Positions 51,776-60,955 of a DNA stretch of 64,000 bases are shown here, in pieces. Where the stretch lies: contig NZ_JADCNH010000004.1 in the NCBI RefSeq assembly GCF_018904615.1, positions 1 to 64,000 on the forward strand, read 5' to 3'. Each line of letters opens with the position of its first letter. The stretch's first letter is position 1. The translations under genes and the position numbers were made by a program. This stretch comes from Verticiella alkaliphila (GTDB taxonomy: Bacteria > Pseudomonadota > Gammaproteobacteria > Burkholderiales > Burkholderiaceae_B). The notes beneath the pieces are model-generated. The model saw only the letters and a list, made by a program, of their open reading frames with translations. It searched no databases and was not told where the DNA came from.

Positions 51776-53499
51776 ATGACCGCATCCTCTAGCACTCTCC
51801 CGCGCGTGCCGCGCGGCGACGCCCTGGTCGAGGTCGACGGCCTGACCCTCACCGTGGGCGACGGCGGCCGTGAAATCGTCAAGTCCGTGTCGTTCTCGGT
51901 CGCCCCCGGCGAGATCGTCGGCATCGTGGGCGAATCCGGCAGCGGCAAGACCCAGGCCGCGCGCGCCCTGCTGGGCCTGACGCCCCCCGGGCTGGTCCGC
52001 AGCCAAGGCGACATCCGTTTCGAAGGCAAGTCCATTGTCCAGGCCACGCCCGCCGAATTGCGCAAGCTGCGTGGCGCGCGCATCGGCATGGTCTTTCAGG
52101 AGCCGATGACCTCGCTGAACCCGTCGATGAAGATCGGACGCCAGCTCGACGAAGGCCTGGCGCTGCATCGGCCCAACCTGCGCGTGCCAGAGCGTCGTCA
52201 GGCGATCCTCGCCATGCTCGAACGCGTGGGCCTGCGTGATCCGCAAGGCGCCCTGGACGCGTGGCCGCACGAGTTCTCGGGCGGCATGCGCCAGCGCATC
52301 ATGCTCGCCGCCGTGATGCTGCTCGAACCTGCCCTGCTGCTGGCCGACGAGCCCACCACGGCACTGGACGCCGTCGTGCAGCGCGACGTGCTGGAACTCA
52401 TGGTGGCGCTCACCCGCGAGCACAACACCGCCGTGCTGCTGATCAGCCACGATCTGGCGATGGTGGCGCGCTATACCGAACGCGTGATCGTGATGCGTCA
52501 CGGCGAGGTCGTCGAGACCGGCGCCACCCAGACCATCCTCACGCACCCGCGCGAGCCGTATACCCGCAAGCTCCTGGCGGCCATGCCTCGGCGCGGCCCG
52601 GCGCGCCCGGTCGTGCAGGCCGAGCCGCTGGTGGACGTGCGCCAACTGGTGGTGGAGTACCCCGGTCGGCGCCGCCTGTTTCGCAAGACCGCTGGCAAGC
52701 GCGCGTTGAACGGCATCGATCTGCGGGTACACCCCGGCGAGGTCGTGGCCGTCGTGGGCGGCTCGGGTTCGGGCAAGACCACGCTCGGGCGCACGATTGC
52801 GGGGCTGCTCGGCGCCACGGCGGGACAGATCACGTTCCAGGGCAAACCGATCGACCGCAGCGAGGCCAGCTGGCGCGATTACCGGCTCAACTGCCAGATG
52901 GTGTTCCAGGACCCGTACTCGTCGCTGAACCCACGCTTGACGGTGCGCGAACTGGTGGGCGAAGGCCTGCGCCTCGTGCCCGGCATGTCCGCCACACAGA
53001 AGGCCGCCCGCACCCGCGAGATCCTGACCGAAGTCGGGCTGGACGACAGTTTCGGCGAGCGCTATCCGCATCAGTTGTCGGGCGGGCAGCGCCAGCGCGT
53101 GGCCATCGCTCGCGCAGTCGTGCGCAGGCCACGCTTTGTCATCGCCGACGAGCCCGTGTCGGCCCTGGACGTGACGGTGCGCGCCCAGGTGCTGGAGCTT
53201 TTTGCCGAGCTGCAGCAGCGCCACGGGTTCTCGTGCCTGTTCATCAGCACGACCTGAGCGTGGTCGAGCAGATCGCCGACCGGGTGGTCGTCATGCAGGA
53301 CGGCGCCATCGTCGAGCAAGGCACCCGCGACACCGTGTTCGACCATCCCCAGCACGCCTACACGCGCAAGCTGCTCTCTGCCATCCCTGTGCTCGACGCC
53401 AACCCAGAAGGCGGCGTGACGCTGCGCTGGCGCTTTGACGACGCGCCCGCCCCCTCTTCTTCCCTCTCCACCCAACCCCACGCCGAGGTGTCCCCGTGA
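51776..53499 (+). CDS. Fused two-domain peptide ABC transporter ATPase (DppD-DppF-like), frameshifted
   Basis: Two ABC ATPase halves joined in one protein. Half 1: Walker A GESGSGKT, signature FSGGMRQRI, Walker [14 protein letters not shown]. Half 2: Walker [12 protein letters not shown], signature [14 protein letters not shown], Walker [14 protein letters not shown]. The frame breaks at about 53248, just before the second H-loop: the reading FISTT stop should be [23 protein letters not shown], which adding one base restores through to 53499. The uncorrected frame stops at 53257. The corrected end overlaps the binding-protein start by GTGA. Confidence 0.9.
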
Positions 53500-55058
53500 A
53501 AATTGCATCCTTGCTGAGTTATTCGCTGTTGAGCCTGGCCACGGCCAGCGCGTGGGCCGCCCAGCCCACGGTCCTGCGCGCCCATATCGACGCCGACATC
53601 CGCAGCACGGATCCCGGCGTGAACCGCGACGGCGGCACCGATGCGGTGATGTTGCACATCGTCGAGGGGCTGGTGGGCAACGATGCCAAGGGCCGCGCCA
53701 AGCCTCTGCTGGCCGAGTCGATCGCCGTGTCCGAGGATGGCCGCGAATACACCTTCACGCTGCGCGACGGCATCAAGTTCCACAATGGTCAGACGCTCAC
53801 GGCCGATGACGTGCTCTGGAGCTGGCGTCGATTCACCGACCCAAAGACGGGCTGGCGCTGCCTGTCGGACTTCGATGGCCGCATCCGCACGAAGGTGCTG
53901 GAGGTCAAGGCCACGGACGAGCGCACAGTCGTCTACACGCTGGAGCAGGCAGACCCGCTGTTCCTGGATTCGCTCGCGCGCGGCGACTGCGGCGGCACGG
54001 GCATCGTGCACCGCGATTCGCTCAATGCCGACGGCAGCTGGAACCGGCCTATCGGCACCGGCCCTTTCAAGTTCAAGGAATGGCGCCATCGCGAATTCGT
54101 GAGCCTGGAGAAGAACGCGGACTACGTGAGCCGCAGCGACACGCCGGATGGCTACGTGGGCTCCAAGCGCCCGCTCGTTGACGAACTGCGCTACATCGTC
54201 ATCACCGATCCGTCCACCGCCAAGGCCGCGCTGGCCAGCGGCGCCATCGACGTGATCTCCAAGTTCCCGTACTCGGAAATCTCCGAATTCAAGGACAACA
54301 AGCAGATCGCCGTGACGGTCGCCCCGCAGCTCGCGCCCACGACATTCCCGATCCAGACCCAGGACAAGCTGCTCAGCAACGTCAAGATGCGCCAGGCGAT
54401 TGCCGCCGCGCTGGATTACGACCAACTCGTCGAAGGCGTGACCTACGGCCAGGCCAAGCCGAACCCGTCCATCGTGCCGGTGTCCTCGCCCTTCTATTCC
54501 GACGTCCACAAGCAGGGTTACACCCATGACCTCGCGCTGGCCAAGAAGCTCCTGGCCGAGGCCGGCTACAAGGGTGAGCGCATCGTCATCACGACCAACA
54601 AGCGCAATCCGGTGCACTTCGACGGCGCGCTGATCGCCCAGGCCATGCTTCAGCAGGCCGGCATCAACACCGACATCGAAGTGGTGGAATGGGGCACCCA
54701 ACAGGATCGCTGGCAAAAGGGCAACTACCAGCTGATGTCATTCTCGTACTCGGCTCGCACGGACGCCTCGTTGAGCTACGAGGCGATCATGGGCCCCAAG
54801 GACACCCAGCCGCGCAAGCTGTGGGACAACCCCGAGGCGCAGGCACTCCTGGAGAAGTCCATGTCCACCGACGACGTGGCCGAGCGCCAGAAGCTCTTTG
54901 ACGAGCTGCACGTGATGATGCTCAAGGACGTGCCCGTGCTGGCGCTGTTCAACACCCTGAGCGCGGGTGCCTACCGCACCAGCGTCAAGGGCTACAGCTC
55001 GACGCTGTTCAGCAACGCGATCTACTGGGAAGTCGAGAAGGACGCTGCCGCGAAATGA
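53496..55058 (+). CDS. Family 5 periplasmic peptide-binding protein
   Basis: A 520-residue solute-binding protein of the ABC peptide family (SBP_bac_5). GTG 53496 overlaps the ATPase stop. The signal peptide is [24 protein letters not shown]. Landmarks are [42 protein letters not shown] and [11 protein letters not shown]. The adjacent CapA, C45 and GGT genes suggest the ligand could be a gamma-glutamyl or other amide-linked compound, but it cannot be read from the sequence. Confidence 0.92.
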   Translation: MKIASLLSYSLLSLATASAWAAQPTVLRAHIDADIRSTDPGVNRDGGTDAVMLHIVEGLVGNDAKGRAKPLLAESIAVSEDGREYTFTLRDGIKFHNGQTLTADDVLWSWRRFTDPKTGWRCLSDFDGRIRTKVLEVKATDERTVVYTLEQADPLFLDSLARGDCGGTGIVHRDSLNADGSWNRPIGTGPFKFKEWRHREFVSLEKNADYVSRSDTPDGYVGSKRPLVDELRYIVITDPSTAKAALASGAIDVISKFPYSEISEFKDNKQIAVTVAPQLAPTTFPIQTQDKLLSNVKMRQAIAAALDYDQLVEGVTYGQAKPNPSIVPVSSPFYSDVHKQGYTHDLALAKKLLAEAGYKGERIVITTNKRNPVHFDGALIAQAMLQQAGINTDIEVVEWGTQQDRWQKGNYQLMSFSYSARTDASLSYEAIMGPKDTQPRKLWDNPEAQALLEKSMSTDDVAERQKLFDELHVMMLKDVPVLALFNTLSAGAYRTSVKGYSSTLFSNAIYWEVEKDAAAK

Positions 55059-56086
55059 GCCAGCATCTGTTTCTTCTGGGCGACATCAACTTCAAGGGGA
55101 TGGCCGACACCTCGCGCAACTTCGTCAGCGTCGAGCCCCTGCTCGCGTCGGCGGACGTGGTGTTCGCCAACCTGGAGTGCTGCTTTCATACGCCACCGCC
55201 CCAGGCCGAGGAGCGGCGTGGCTTCTACGTCGACCCGGCCCTGGCCGGGGCGCTGCGCGACGCGCATCTGCACGTGGTGGGCAATGCCAACAACGTGAAC
55301 ATCGGACGCGCGGCGATCCTGGAGACCAACCGGGTGCTGGACGCGCTGGGCATCGCGCACGTGGGCGCAGGCGCCGATGCCGAGCGTGCGCATGCACCCG
55401 TGGTCATCCACCGCGACGGCGTGCGCTACGGCTTTTTGCAGCGCACGGCGGTGTACTGGCCAGACAACCACGAGGCAGGCCCCGGCCTGCCGGGCGTGGC
55501 GGTCATCAAGGGCCATACGGCCTATCGGCCCGCGCTGCAGCAACAGGCCGCGCGCACGCGTCCGGGCGTGCCGCCCGAGGTGGTGACCTGGGCCGACCGC
55601 GATTCCCTGACGCAATTCGCGCGCGACGTGTCAGCGCTGCGCGCGCAGGCCGACATCGTGGTCGCCTCCGTGCACTGGGGCTATCGGCGCGACGTGCTGG
55701 ACTACCAGCGCGAGTTCGCGCACGCCGCCATCGATGCGGGCGCAGACGTGGTGTTCGGCCATGGCCCTCACACGATGCTGCCCATCGAGACCTACTTGGG
55801 CCGGCCGATCTTCTATGGCCTGGGCAACTTCTCGTTCCACATGGCGCACACCGCCGACGTGCACCACGAGTGGGTGGGCATGATCGTACAGGCCCGCGTC
55901 GAGGCTGGGCGGCTCGCGGCCTGGACGCTGCGCTACGTCGAGCGCGACGCCGAGAACCGCACCGGGGTGGTGCGCATGGATCGCCACCCCGAGGAGTACG
56001 CGCGGCTGCAGGTGCAGGCCGAACGCATGGGCGCCACGCTGCGCCCTCACAGTGACGGCATGGCCTGCGACCTCGCCTTCGCCTGA
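55055..56086 (+). CDS. CapA/PgsA-family metallophosphoesterase-like protein
   Basis: A 343-residue protein of the CapA (poly-gamma-glutamate capsule) family. The motifs GDINFKGMAD (residues 9-18), NLECCFHTP, GNANNVNIG, ASVHWGYR and FGHGPHTMLP are the calcineurin-like metal-binding positions (Asp, Asn, His). It starts on the ATGA overlap with the binding protein and has no export signal, so it is probably cytoplasmic. In poly-gamma-glutamate systems CapA is needed for synthesis; here it is joined to importer and hydrolase genes instead, suggesting catabolism of a gamma-linked peptide. Confidence 0.85.
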   Translation: MSQHLFLLGDINFKGMADTSRNFVSVEPLLASADVVFANLECCFHTPPPQAEERRGFYVDPALAGALRDAHLHVVGNANNVNIGRAAILETNRVLDALGIAHVGAGADAERAHAPVVIHRDGVRYGFLQRTAVYWPDNHEAGPGLPGVAVIKGHTAYRPALQQQAARTRPGVPPEVVTWADRDSLTQFARDVSALRAQADIVVASVHWGYRRDVLDYQREFAHAAIDAGADVVFGHGPHTMLPIETYLGRPIFYGLGNFSFHMAHTADVHHEWVGMIVQARVEAGRLAAWTLRYVERDAENRTGVVRMDRHPEEYARLQVQAERMGATLRPHSDGMACDLAFA

Positions 56087-56149
56087 GCGACGGGCGCGCC
56101 CGCGCCCGCATCCGTCCCCTGGACGACCCATTCTGACCAATCTTCGAGC

Positions 56150-57286
56150 ATGAGTACTGATACCGATATGTGCAAGCCCTTCCCGCTGGTGTCCATCGCG
56201 GGAGACCCGATGACGCGGGGCATCCAGTATGGCGAGGCGGTGCCTGAACGCATTGCCCACAGCGCCGGCTACTACCGCAACGAACTCAAGAAGATCGGCC
56301 TGCCCGAGGTGCAGCAGAAGGCGCTGATCGACGAGTTCGCCGAGCAGATCGCGCAGTTCCGGGCGGATCACACCGCCGAGATGCAGGGCATCGCGCAAGG
56401 CTCGCAGGTGTCCTTCGACGACATCGTGCTCATCAACGCGCGCACGGAGATCATCGCCAAGGCGCGCAAGTTGAAGGCATTGGCGCCGATCGATCCGGCC
56501 GAAGGGGAATGCACGGCGGCCGTGGTGGGCGCCGCGCGCAGCGCCACCGGCCGGGTGATCCAGGCGCACAACTGGGACTGGGACCCGGATGCGCGCGACA
56601 GCACGATCGTGCTGCGCGTGACCCTTGACTCCGGGCACACGCTGCTCACGCTGGTCGAAGCGGGCGGGCTGGCCCGTCACGGCGTGAACAGCGCGGGCAT
56701 TGGCCTGACGGGCAACTACATGACCTGCGATCGTGACTACACGCAGACAGGCGTGCCGCTGAGCAGCATTCGCCGGGCAGCGCTGGAAGAACAGCACATC
56801 GCCGTTGCCATGCAGCGCATCGCCGCCACGCCCAAGGCGTGCTCCAGCAACATGATCGTCACGCAGGACGATTTCATCATCGACCTGGAATGCACGCCCG
56901 ACGAAACATTCCCGCACTTTCCGCAGGGGGATCTGCTCACGCATGCGAATCACTTCGTCGGCCCGGTGGCGCTTGCCAAGGTCAAGGAGAAGAATCTGAA
57001 GAACGCGCTGGACACCTACTACCGCGACCGCCGCGCGCGCCAGTTGCTCGAAGGCTTCGGCACGTCGATCTCGGTGGATCAGGTCAAGCAGGTGTTGGCG
57101 GACGACTGGCAGACCCCCTACTCGATCAACCGGCCGCCGCGCGGCTCGCTGACCGGCGGGCGCACCGCCACGGTGGCCACCATTGTCCTGGATACGGCGC
57201 ATTGCCTCATGGACATTGCCGCCATGCCCACGTTCGGGGCGCACTTCACACGGTATGCCGCCCAGGGCGAGCCCACCGCCGCCTGA
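56150..57286 (+). CDS. C45-family acyltransferase/hydrolase (acyl-CoA:6-APA acyltransferase fold)
   Basis: A 378-residue Ntn-type enzyme of peptidase family C45, whose members self-cleave before a Cys and then act on N-acyl bonds. The expected site is EGECTAAVVGAARSATGRVIQAHNWDWDP, with Cys after Glu-Gly-Glu. SAGIGLTGNYM and PHFPQGDLLTHANHF are also typical of the family. It probably deacylates or transfers acyl groups on amino-acid or peptide substrates. It is third in the ABC-CapA-C45-GGT operon. Confidence 0.82.
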   Translation: MSTDTDMCKPFPLVSIAGDPMTRGIQYGEAVPERIAHSAGYYRNELKKIGLPEVQQKALIDEFAEQIAQFRADHTAEMQGIAQGSQVSFDDIVLINARTEIIAKARKLKALAPIDPAEGECTAAVVGAARSATGRVIQAHNWDWDPDARDSTIVLRVTLDSGHTLLTLVEAGGLARHGVNSAGIGLTGNYMTCDRDYTQTGVPLSSIRRAALEEQHIAVAMQRIAATPKACSSNMIVTQDDFIIDLECTPDETFPHFPQGDLLTHANHFVGPVALAKVKEKNLKNALDTYYRDRRARQLLEGFGTSISVDQVKQVLADDWQTPYSINRPPRGSLTGGRTATVATIVLDTAHCLMDIAAMPTFGAHFTRYAAQGEPTAA

Positions 57287-57362
57287 GCCTTCACGCGCGG
57301 GTGGTGGCGTGCACGCCGCCTCCGTGCCCCGGCCCCATCCTCGCTTTCACCAGGAGCCCCCC

Positions 57363-58970
57363 ATGACGGGAATGATCGTCGCCGCCCAACCCGAGGCGGC
57401 CGAAGCCGGCGCGCAGATCCTTGAAGCCGGTGGCAACGCCATCGATGCGGCTATCGCCGCCGCGTTCATGCAGGGGGTGGTCGACCCCCAGATGGCCGGC
57501 ATCGGCGGATTCGGCTCGATGCAGATCTACATGCCCGAGCGCGGGCTGCACAAGACGCTGGAGTTCTACGCCCGGGCGCCCCTGGGCGTGACGCCCGAGA
57601 TGTGGTTCTCGGGTGCCCGGCGCCAGTCCAGCGACGGGTTTGCCTTCCTGCTGGATGATCACGCCAACGAAATCGGCCATCTGGCCGTGGGCGTGCCCGG
57701 CAACGTCAAGGGGTATGCCGCCGCGCTGGAGCAGTGTGGCTCAATGCCTTGGGCCGAGGTGATGGCGCCCGCCATCGCCCAGGCGCGCGAGGGCTTCATG
57801 GTGCGCCCGCACGTGCACTGGTACTGGTCGCAGGAGGACAACGGCGAAGGCCAGGTCACCACCGCCCGCAAGCTTGCCTTCAGCGAGACCGGGCAACGCA
57901 TCTACTTTCGCAAGGACGGCAGCGTCAAGCGACCCGGGGACATCGTGCACAACCCGGATCTTGCCGACACCCTGGCGCGCCTGGCCCAAGCCGGTGCGGA
58001 GGACTTCTACCACGGCCAGATCGCCGACACGATCGTGCAGGACATGCAGGCCCACGGCGGCTTGATCCGCCACGAGGACCTGGCGAGCTACGCCGCCACA
58101 TGGGCCGACCCCATCCAGATCGACTATCGCGGCTACCAGATCGCCACCAACCCGCCCCCGGCGAGCGGTGCCGCGCTGCTGCAGATGCTCAAGCTGATGG
58201 AACAATTCGATCTGCGCGGCATCGCCCACAGCAGCGCCGAACATGTCGCGCTGCTGGCCGAGGCCATGAAGCGCATGACGACCGACAAGGAGCGCTACCA
58301 CGCGGATCCGGATTTCGCACCGATGCCGTTGGACATGCTGCTCTCGCCGGCCTACGCCGCCGAACAGGCCGCCGCCATCCGCCAGGGCGAGCGCGCCACC
58401 ATCCAGCGCTTCGGCGACACGGAGTCGCGCGACACCACGCACGTCGTGGTCGTGGACAAGCAGGGCAACTGCGTGTCGCTCACCCACACCAACGGCAGTC
58501 CGTCCGGAGTGATCCCGACCGGACTGGGGTTCATGTTCAACGGCTGCATGAGTCGGTTCGATCCGCGCCCGGGCCGGCCCGGCTCGCTGGAGCCGGGCAA
58601 GCGCCGCGCCAGCTCGCAGGCGCCGACCATCGTCTTCAAGGACGGACGTCCGCATCTGGTGATCGGCGCCCCGGGGGGCAGCTACATCGCCCCTTCGGTG
58701 GCGCAGGGCATCATGAACGTCATCGATTACGACATGCCGGTGATGGACGCCATCGCCGCGCCGCGTGTGATGGCCGTCAGCAACACCATCGAGGTCAGCA
58801 ACCGCATCCGACGCTCGGTGACCCAGGCATTGCAGGCGGACGGATACACCGTGCGCCGCTCCTACCAGAGCTACGCCTTCGCGGCCCTTCACGGCATTCG
58901 CATCGATGACGGCAGGCTCACCGGCGCGGCTGACCCGCAGCGCGACGGCGCGGCGATTCTCGTGCCCTGA
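57363..58970 (+). CDS. Gamma-glutamyltransferase family protein
   Basis: A 535-residue Ntn-hydrolase of the gamma-glutamyltranspeptidase family, second copy in the window. AGGNAIDAAIAAAFMQGVVDPQMAGIGGFG is the conserved N-terminal region. The nucleophile is likely one of the threonines in SRDTTHVVVVDKQGNCVSLTHTNG (about 355), followed by FMFNGCMSRFDPRPG. It has no clear signal peptide. As the last gene of the peptide importer operon it would cleave gamma-glutamyl bonds of imported peptides. It is only distantly similar to the copy at 39898-41499. Confidence 0.88.
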   Translation: MTGMIVAAQPEAAEAGAQILEAGGNAIDAAIAAAFMQGVVDPQMAGIGGFGSMQIYMPERGLHKTLEFYARAPLGVTPEMWFSGARRQSSDGFAFLLDDHANEIGHLAVGVPGNVKGYAAALEQCGSMPWAEVMAPAIAQAREGFMVRPHVHWYWSQEDNGEGQVTTARKLAFSETGQRIYFRKDGSVKRPGDIVHNPDLADTLARLAQAGAEDFYHGQIADTIVQDMQAHGGLIRHEDLASYAATWADPIQIDYRGYQIATNPPPASGAALLQMLKLMEQFDLRGIAHSSAEHVALLAEAMKRMTTDKERYHADPDFAPMPLDMLLSPAYAAEQAAAIRQGERATIQRFGDTESRDTTHVVVVDKQGNCVSLTHTNGSPSGVIPTGLGFMFNGCMSRFDPRPGRPGSLEPGKRRASSQAPTIVFKDGRPHLVIGAPGGSYIAPSVAQGIMNVIDYDMPVMDAIAAPRVMAVSNTIEVSNRIRRSVTQALQADGYTVRRSYQSYAFAALHGIRIDDGRLTGAADPQRDGAAILVP

Positions 58971-59061
58971 GCAGTCAGAAGGCCACAGAGGCAAGGTGTT
59001 TGGCTCTTGGCGTTCTCGCTGCACGCCGAGACTTCGGGCCTGCACGGGCATGGAGGCGTCA

Positions 59062-59616
59062 TCACCGATTGGGCAGCCCGTTAGCGGCCCGCTGCTCGCG
59101 GATCTGTGCCTTGTTGGCCACCATGTTGTCGCGCAGCCCGACCAGACCAGACCGCACCTCGCGCCAGGCATCCGCGTGCTTCGTCTTGTCCGTGAAGTCG
59201 TTGGGTTCGCGCTCGTCCCAGGCCAACGCCGCATCGATCTGCCGCACGGCCGCGTCGACGTCGCCGAAGGCGTACTCGTTGATCGGCCGGCCCACGTTCT
59301 CGGACAGCGCCGAAAAGAGGACGGCATCATTCTGTCGCTCAGACTCCGGCGTCACGGCCAGATGAAAGCGATAGCGCAACTGCCCGACATAGAACCAACG
59401 CACCGCCTCGTCGTACGCTTCGCGGCGCATGAGGCGCGAAGCCAGCACGTACAGGGCGGCCGGGTGCAGTTCGGTCGCGCGCGCCTTGATCTGCTCTGGC
59501 GTCATGCGCGCCAGATCGGGCTCGGGCGCGGCCACCGCATGCGCTTGGATGGGCAACGCGATGCCAAGAGTGACCGACGCCAGGCACCGGGACAGACGAA
59601 TGGGCAGCAGAGGCAT
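59062..59616 (-). CDS. Secreted hypothetical protein
   Basis: A 184-residue protein with a signal peptide (ASVTLGIALPIQAHAVAA) and a helical mature part beginning MTPEQIKARATELHPAALYVLASRLMRREAYDEAVRWFYVGQLRYRFHLAV, a pattern I know from uncharacterised tetratricopeptide-like proteins of Proteobacteria and Bacteroidetes. ATG 59616 is preferred; the open frame extends to 59715 without signal-like sequence. No function is assigned. Confidence 0.65.
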   Translation of the reverse strand: MPLLPIRLSRCLASVTLGIALPIQAHAVAAPEPDLARMTPEQIKARATELHPAALYVLASRLMRREAYDEAVRWFYVGQLRYRFHLAVTPESERQNDAVLFSALSENVGRPINEYAFGDVDAAVRQIDAALAWDEREPNDFTDKTKHADAWREVRSGLVGLRDNMVANKAQIREQRAANGLPNR

Positions 59617-59767
59617 GCCAAATCCTGAAAGAAGTGACTTGTCAGCATAGCGTGTTACCGAGCATGACAGGGAGTCATCTTGGCATGGCAGTACAATTTG
59701 ATTTGCGGCAGGCATGCTGGCCTGCCTACCCTACCCTCATGCCCCACGCTGTCCGCTCGTTGCCGCG

Positions 59768-60934
59768 ATGAGCCAGCCGCCATCGCCGCCCCTTCCCCCG
59801 CCGCAAGGCGAACCTGCCGCCGCGCCGCCTCGATGGTGGTCCCGCCTGATCCCGGCCCGTCTTGCCGTGGATGCCCGCGAGCGCGCACGCGCGATCACAG
59901 GCGCAGGCCTGGGGCTCTTCGTCGTTGCCCTGCTGTGCCGATGGTGGGTGGGCGCCGATAGCGCCGACATCTGGATCGCGGCCCCGCTAGGTGCCAGCGC
60001 CGTTCTGATCTTTGCCACGCCAGCGAGTCCGCTCGCGCAACCCTGGTCGGTGATCGGCGGCAACACGCTGTCCGCCTTGGTCGGCGTGGCCTGCGGCCAT
60101 TTGATCGCAGATCCCGCTGGCGCGGGCGCCCTGTCCGTGGCGCTCGCGATCGCGGTCATGTTCCTCCTGCGTTGTCTGCATCCGCCGGGCGGGGCCACGG
60201 CCTTGCTGAGCACGCTCAGTCTGGCAAGCGCCAAGTTCGCGCTCTTTCCGATGCTGACGGGCTCCGTGCTGCTGGTGCTCGCCGGCATGGCCTACAACCC
60301 GCTGACCGGACGGCGCTATCCCCATGCGCAGACAACCGCACCCTCGCGCACGCCCACCCGGTTCACCGACGCGGATCTGGACCAGGCCCTGGACAGCTTT
60401 AACCAAGTGCTCGACGTCAGCCGGCAGGATCTGAAGCGCCTGTTGCACCTGACCGAAGCGGCCGCCTTTCGCCGCAGCTTCGGCGCCCTCCAGGCGCGCG
60501 ACATCATGTCTCAGCCTCCGATCACCATCGCGCCGCGCGATTCTCTGGCGGACGCCTGGTCGCTCATGCGGCGCCATCGCATCAAGGCCCTACCCGTGGC
60601 CGATGCCCACCACACGCTCGTGGGCATCATCACCACTGCGGATTTCATGCGCTACGCCCGCCCGCAGGAACACGAGGGCCTCGCCCGCCGCCTGCGCGGC
60701 GTCGTCGCACGCCGCGGCCGCAGCCTGCACACGCCCGACACCGTGGGCGAGATCATGACCCGGCACGTGCGCGTGGCGAGCGAGGACAGGCCGCTGCAGG
60801 AACTGGTGGAGGTGTTCTCGGAGGGCGGCCATCACCATATCCCCATCATCGACGCGCGTCGGCGGATCGTCGGGATGATGACGGAATCGGATCTGATGCG
60901 TGCCCTGTACCGGGCGCTGCAGCCGGGCGGCTGA
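59768..60934 (+). CDS. HPP-family membrane protein with two CBS domains
   Basis: A 388-residue protein. Four to five helices (about 44-185) include the HPP signature LRCLHPPGGATALLS (about 135-150). A hinge follows, then two CBS domains, the first near ARDIMSQPPITIAPRDSLADAWSLMRRHRIKALPV and the second near VGEIMTRHVRVASEDRPLQELVEVFSEGGHHHIPII. HPP proteins are implicated in anion (nitrite) uptake in some lineages; CBS domains sense adenine nucleotides. It is divergent from the gene at 59062. Confidence 0.85.
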   Translation: MSQPPSPPLPPPQGEPAAAPPRWWSRLIPARLAVDARERARAITGAGLGLFVVALLCRWWVGADSADIWIAAPLGASAVLIFATPASPLAQPWSVIGGNTLSALVGVACGHLIADPAGAGALSVALAIAVMFLLRCLHPPGGATALLSTLSLASAKFALFPMLTGSVLLVLAGMAYNPLTGRRYPHAQTTAPSRTPTRFTDADLDQALDSFNQVLDVSRQDLKRLLHLTEAAAFRRSFGALQARDIMSQPPITIAPRDSLADAWSLMRRHRIKALPVADAHHTLVGIITTADFMRYARPQEHEGLARRLRGVVARRGRSLHTPDTVGEIMTRHVRVASEDRPLQELVEVFSEGGHHHIPIIDARRRIVGMMTESDLMRALYRALQPGG

Positions 60935-60955
60935 CGCCGCCCAGACGCGAGGGCC

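Noticed and set aside
51722-53257. A shortened ABC ATPase ending in FISTT
   Set aside because: The next frame continues with the conserved H-loop and the C-terminal part; one missing base explains the early stop.
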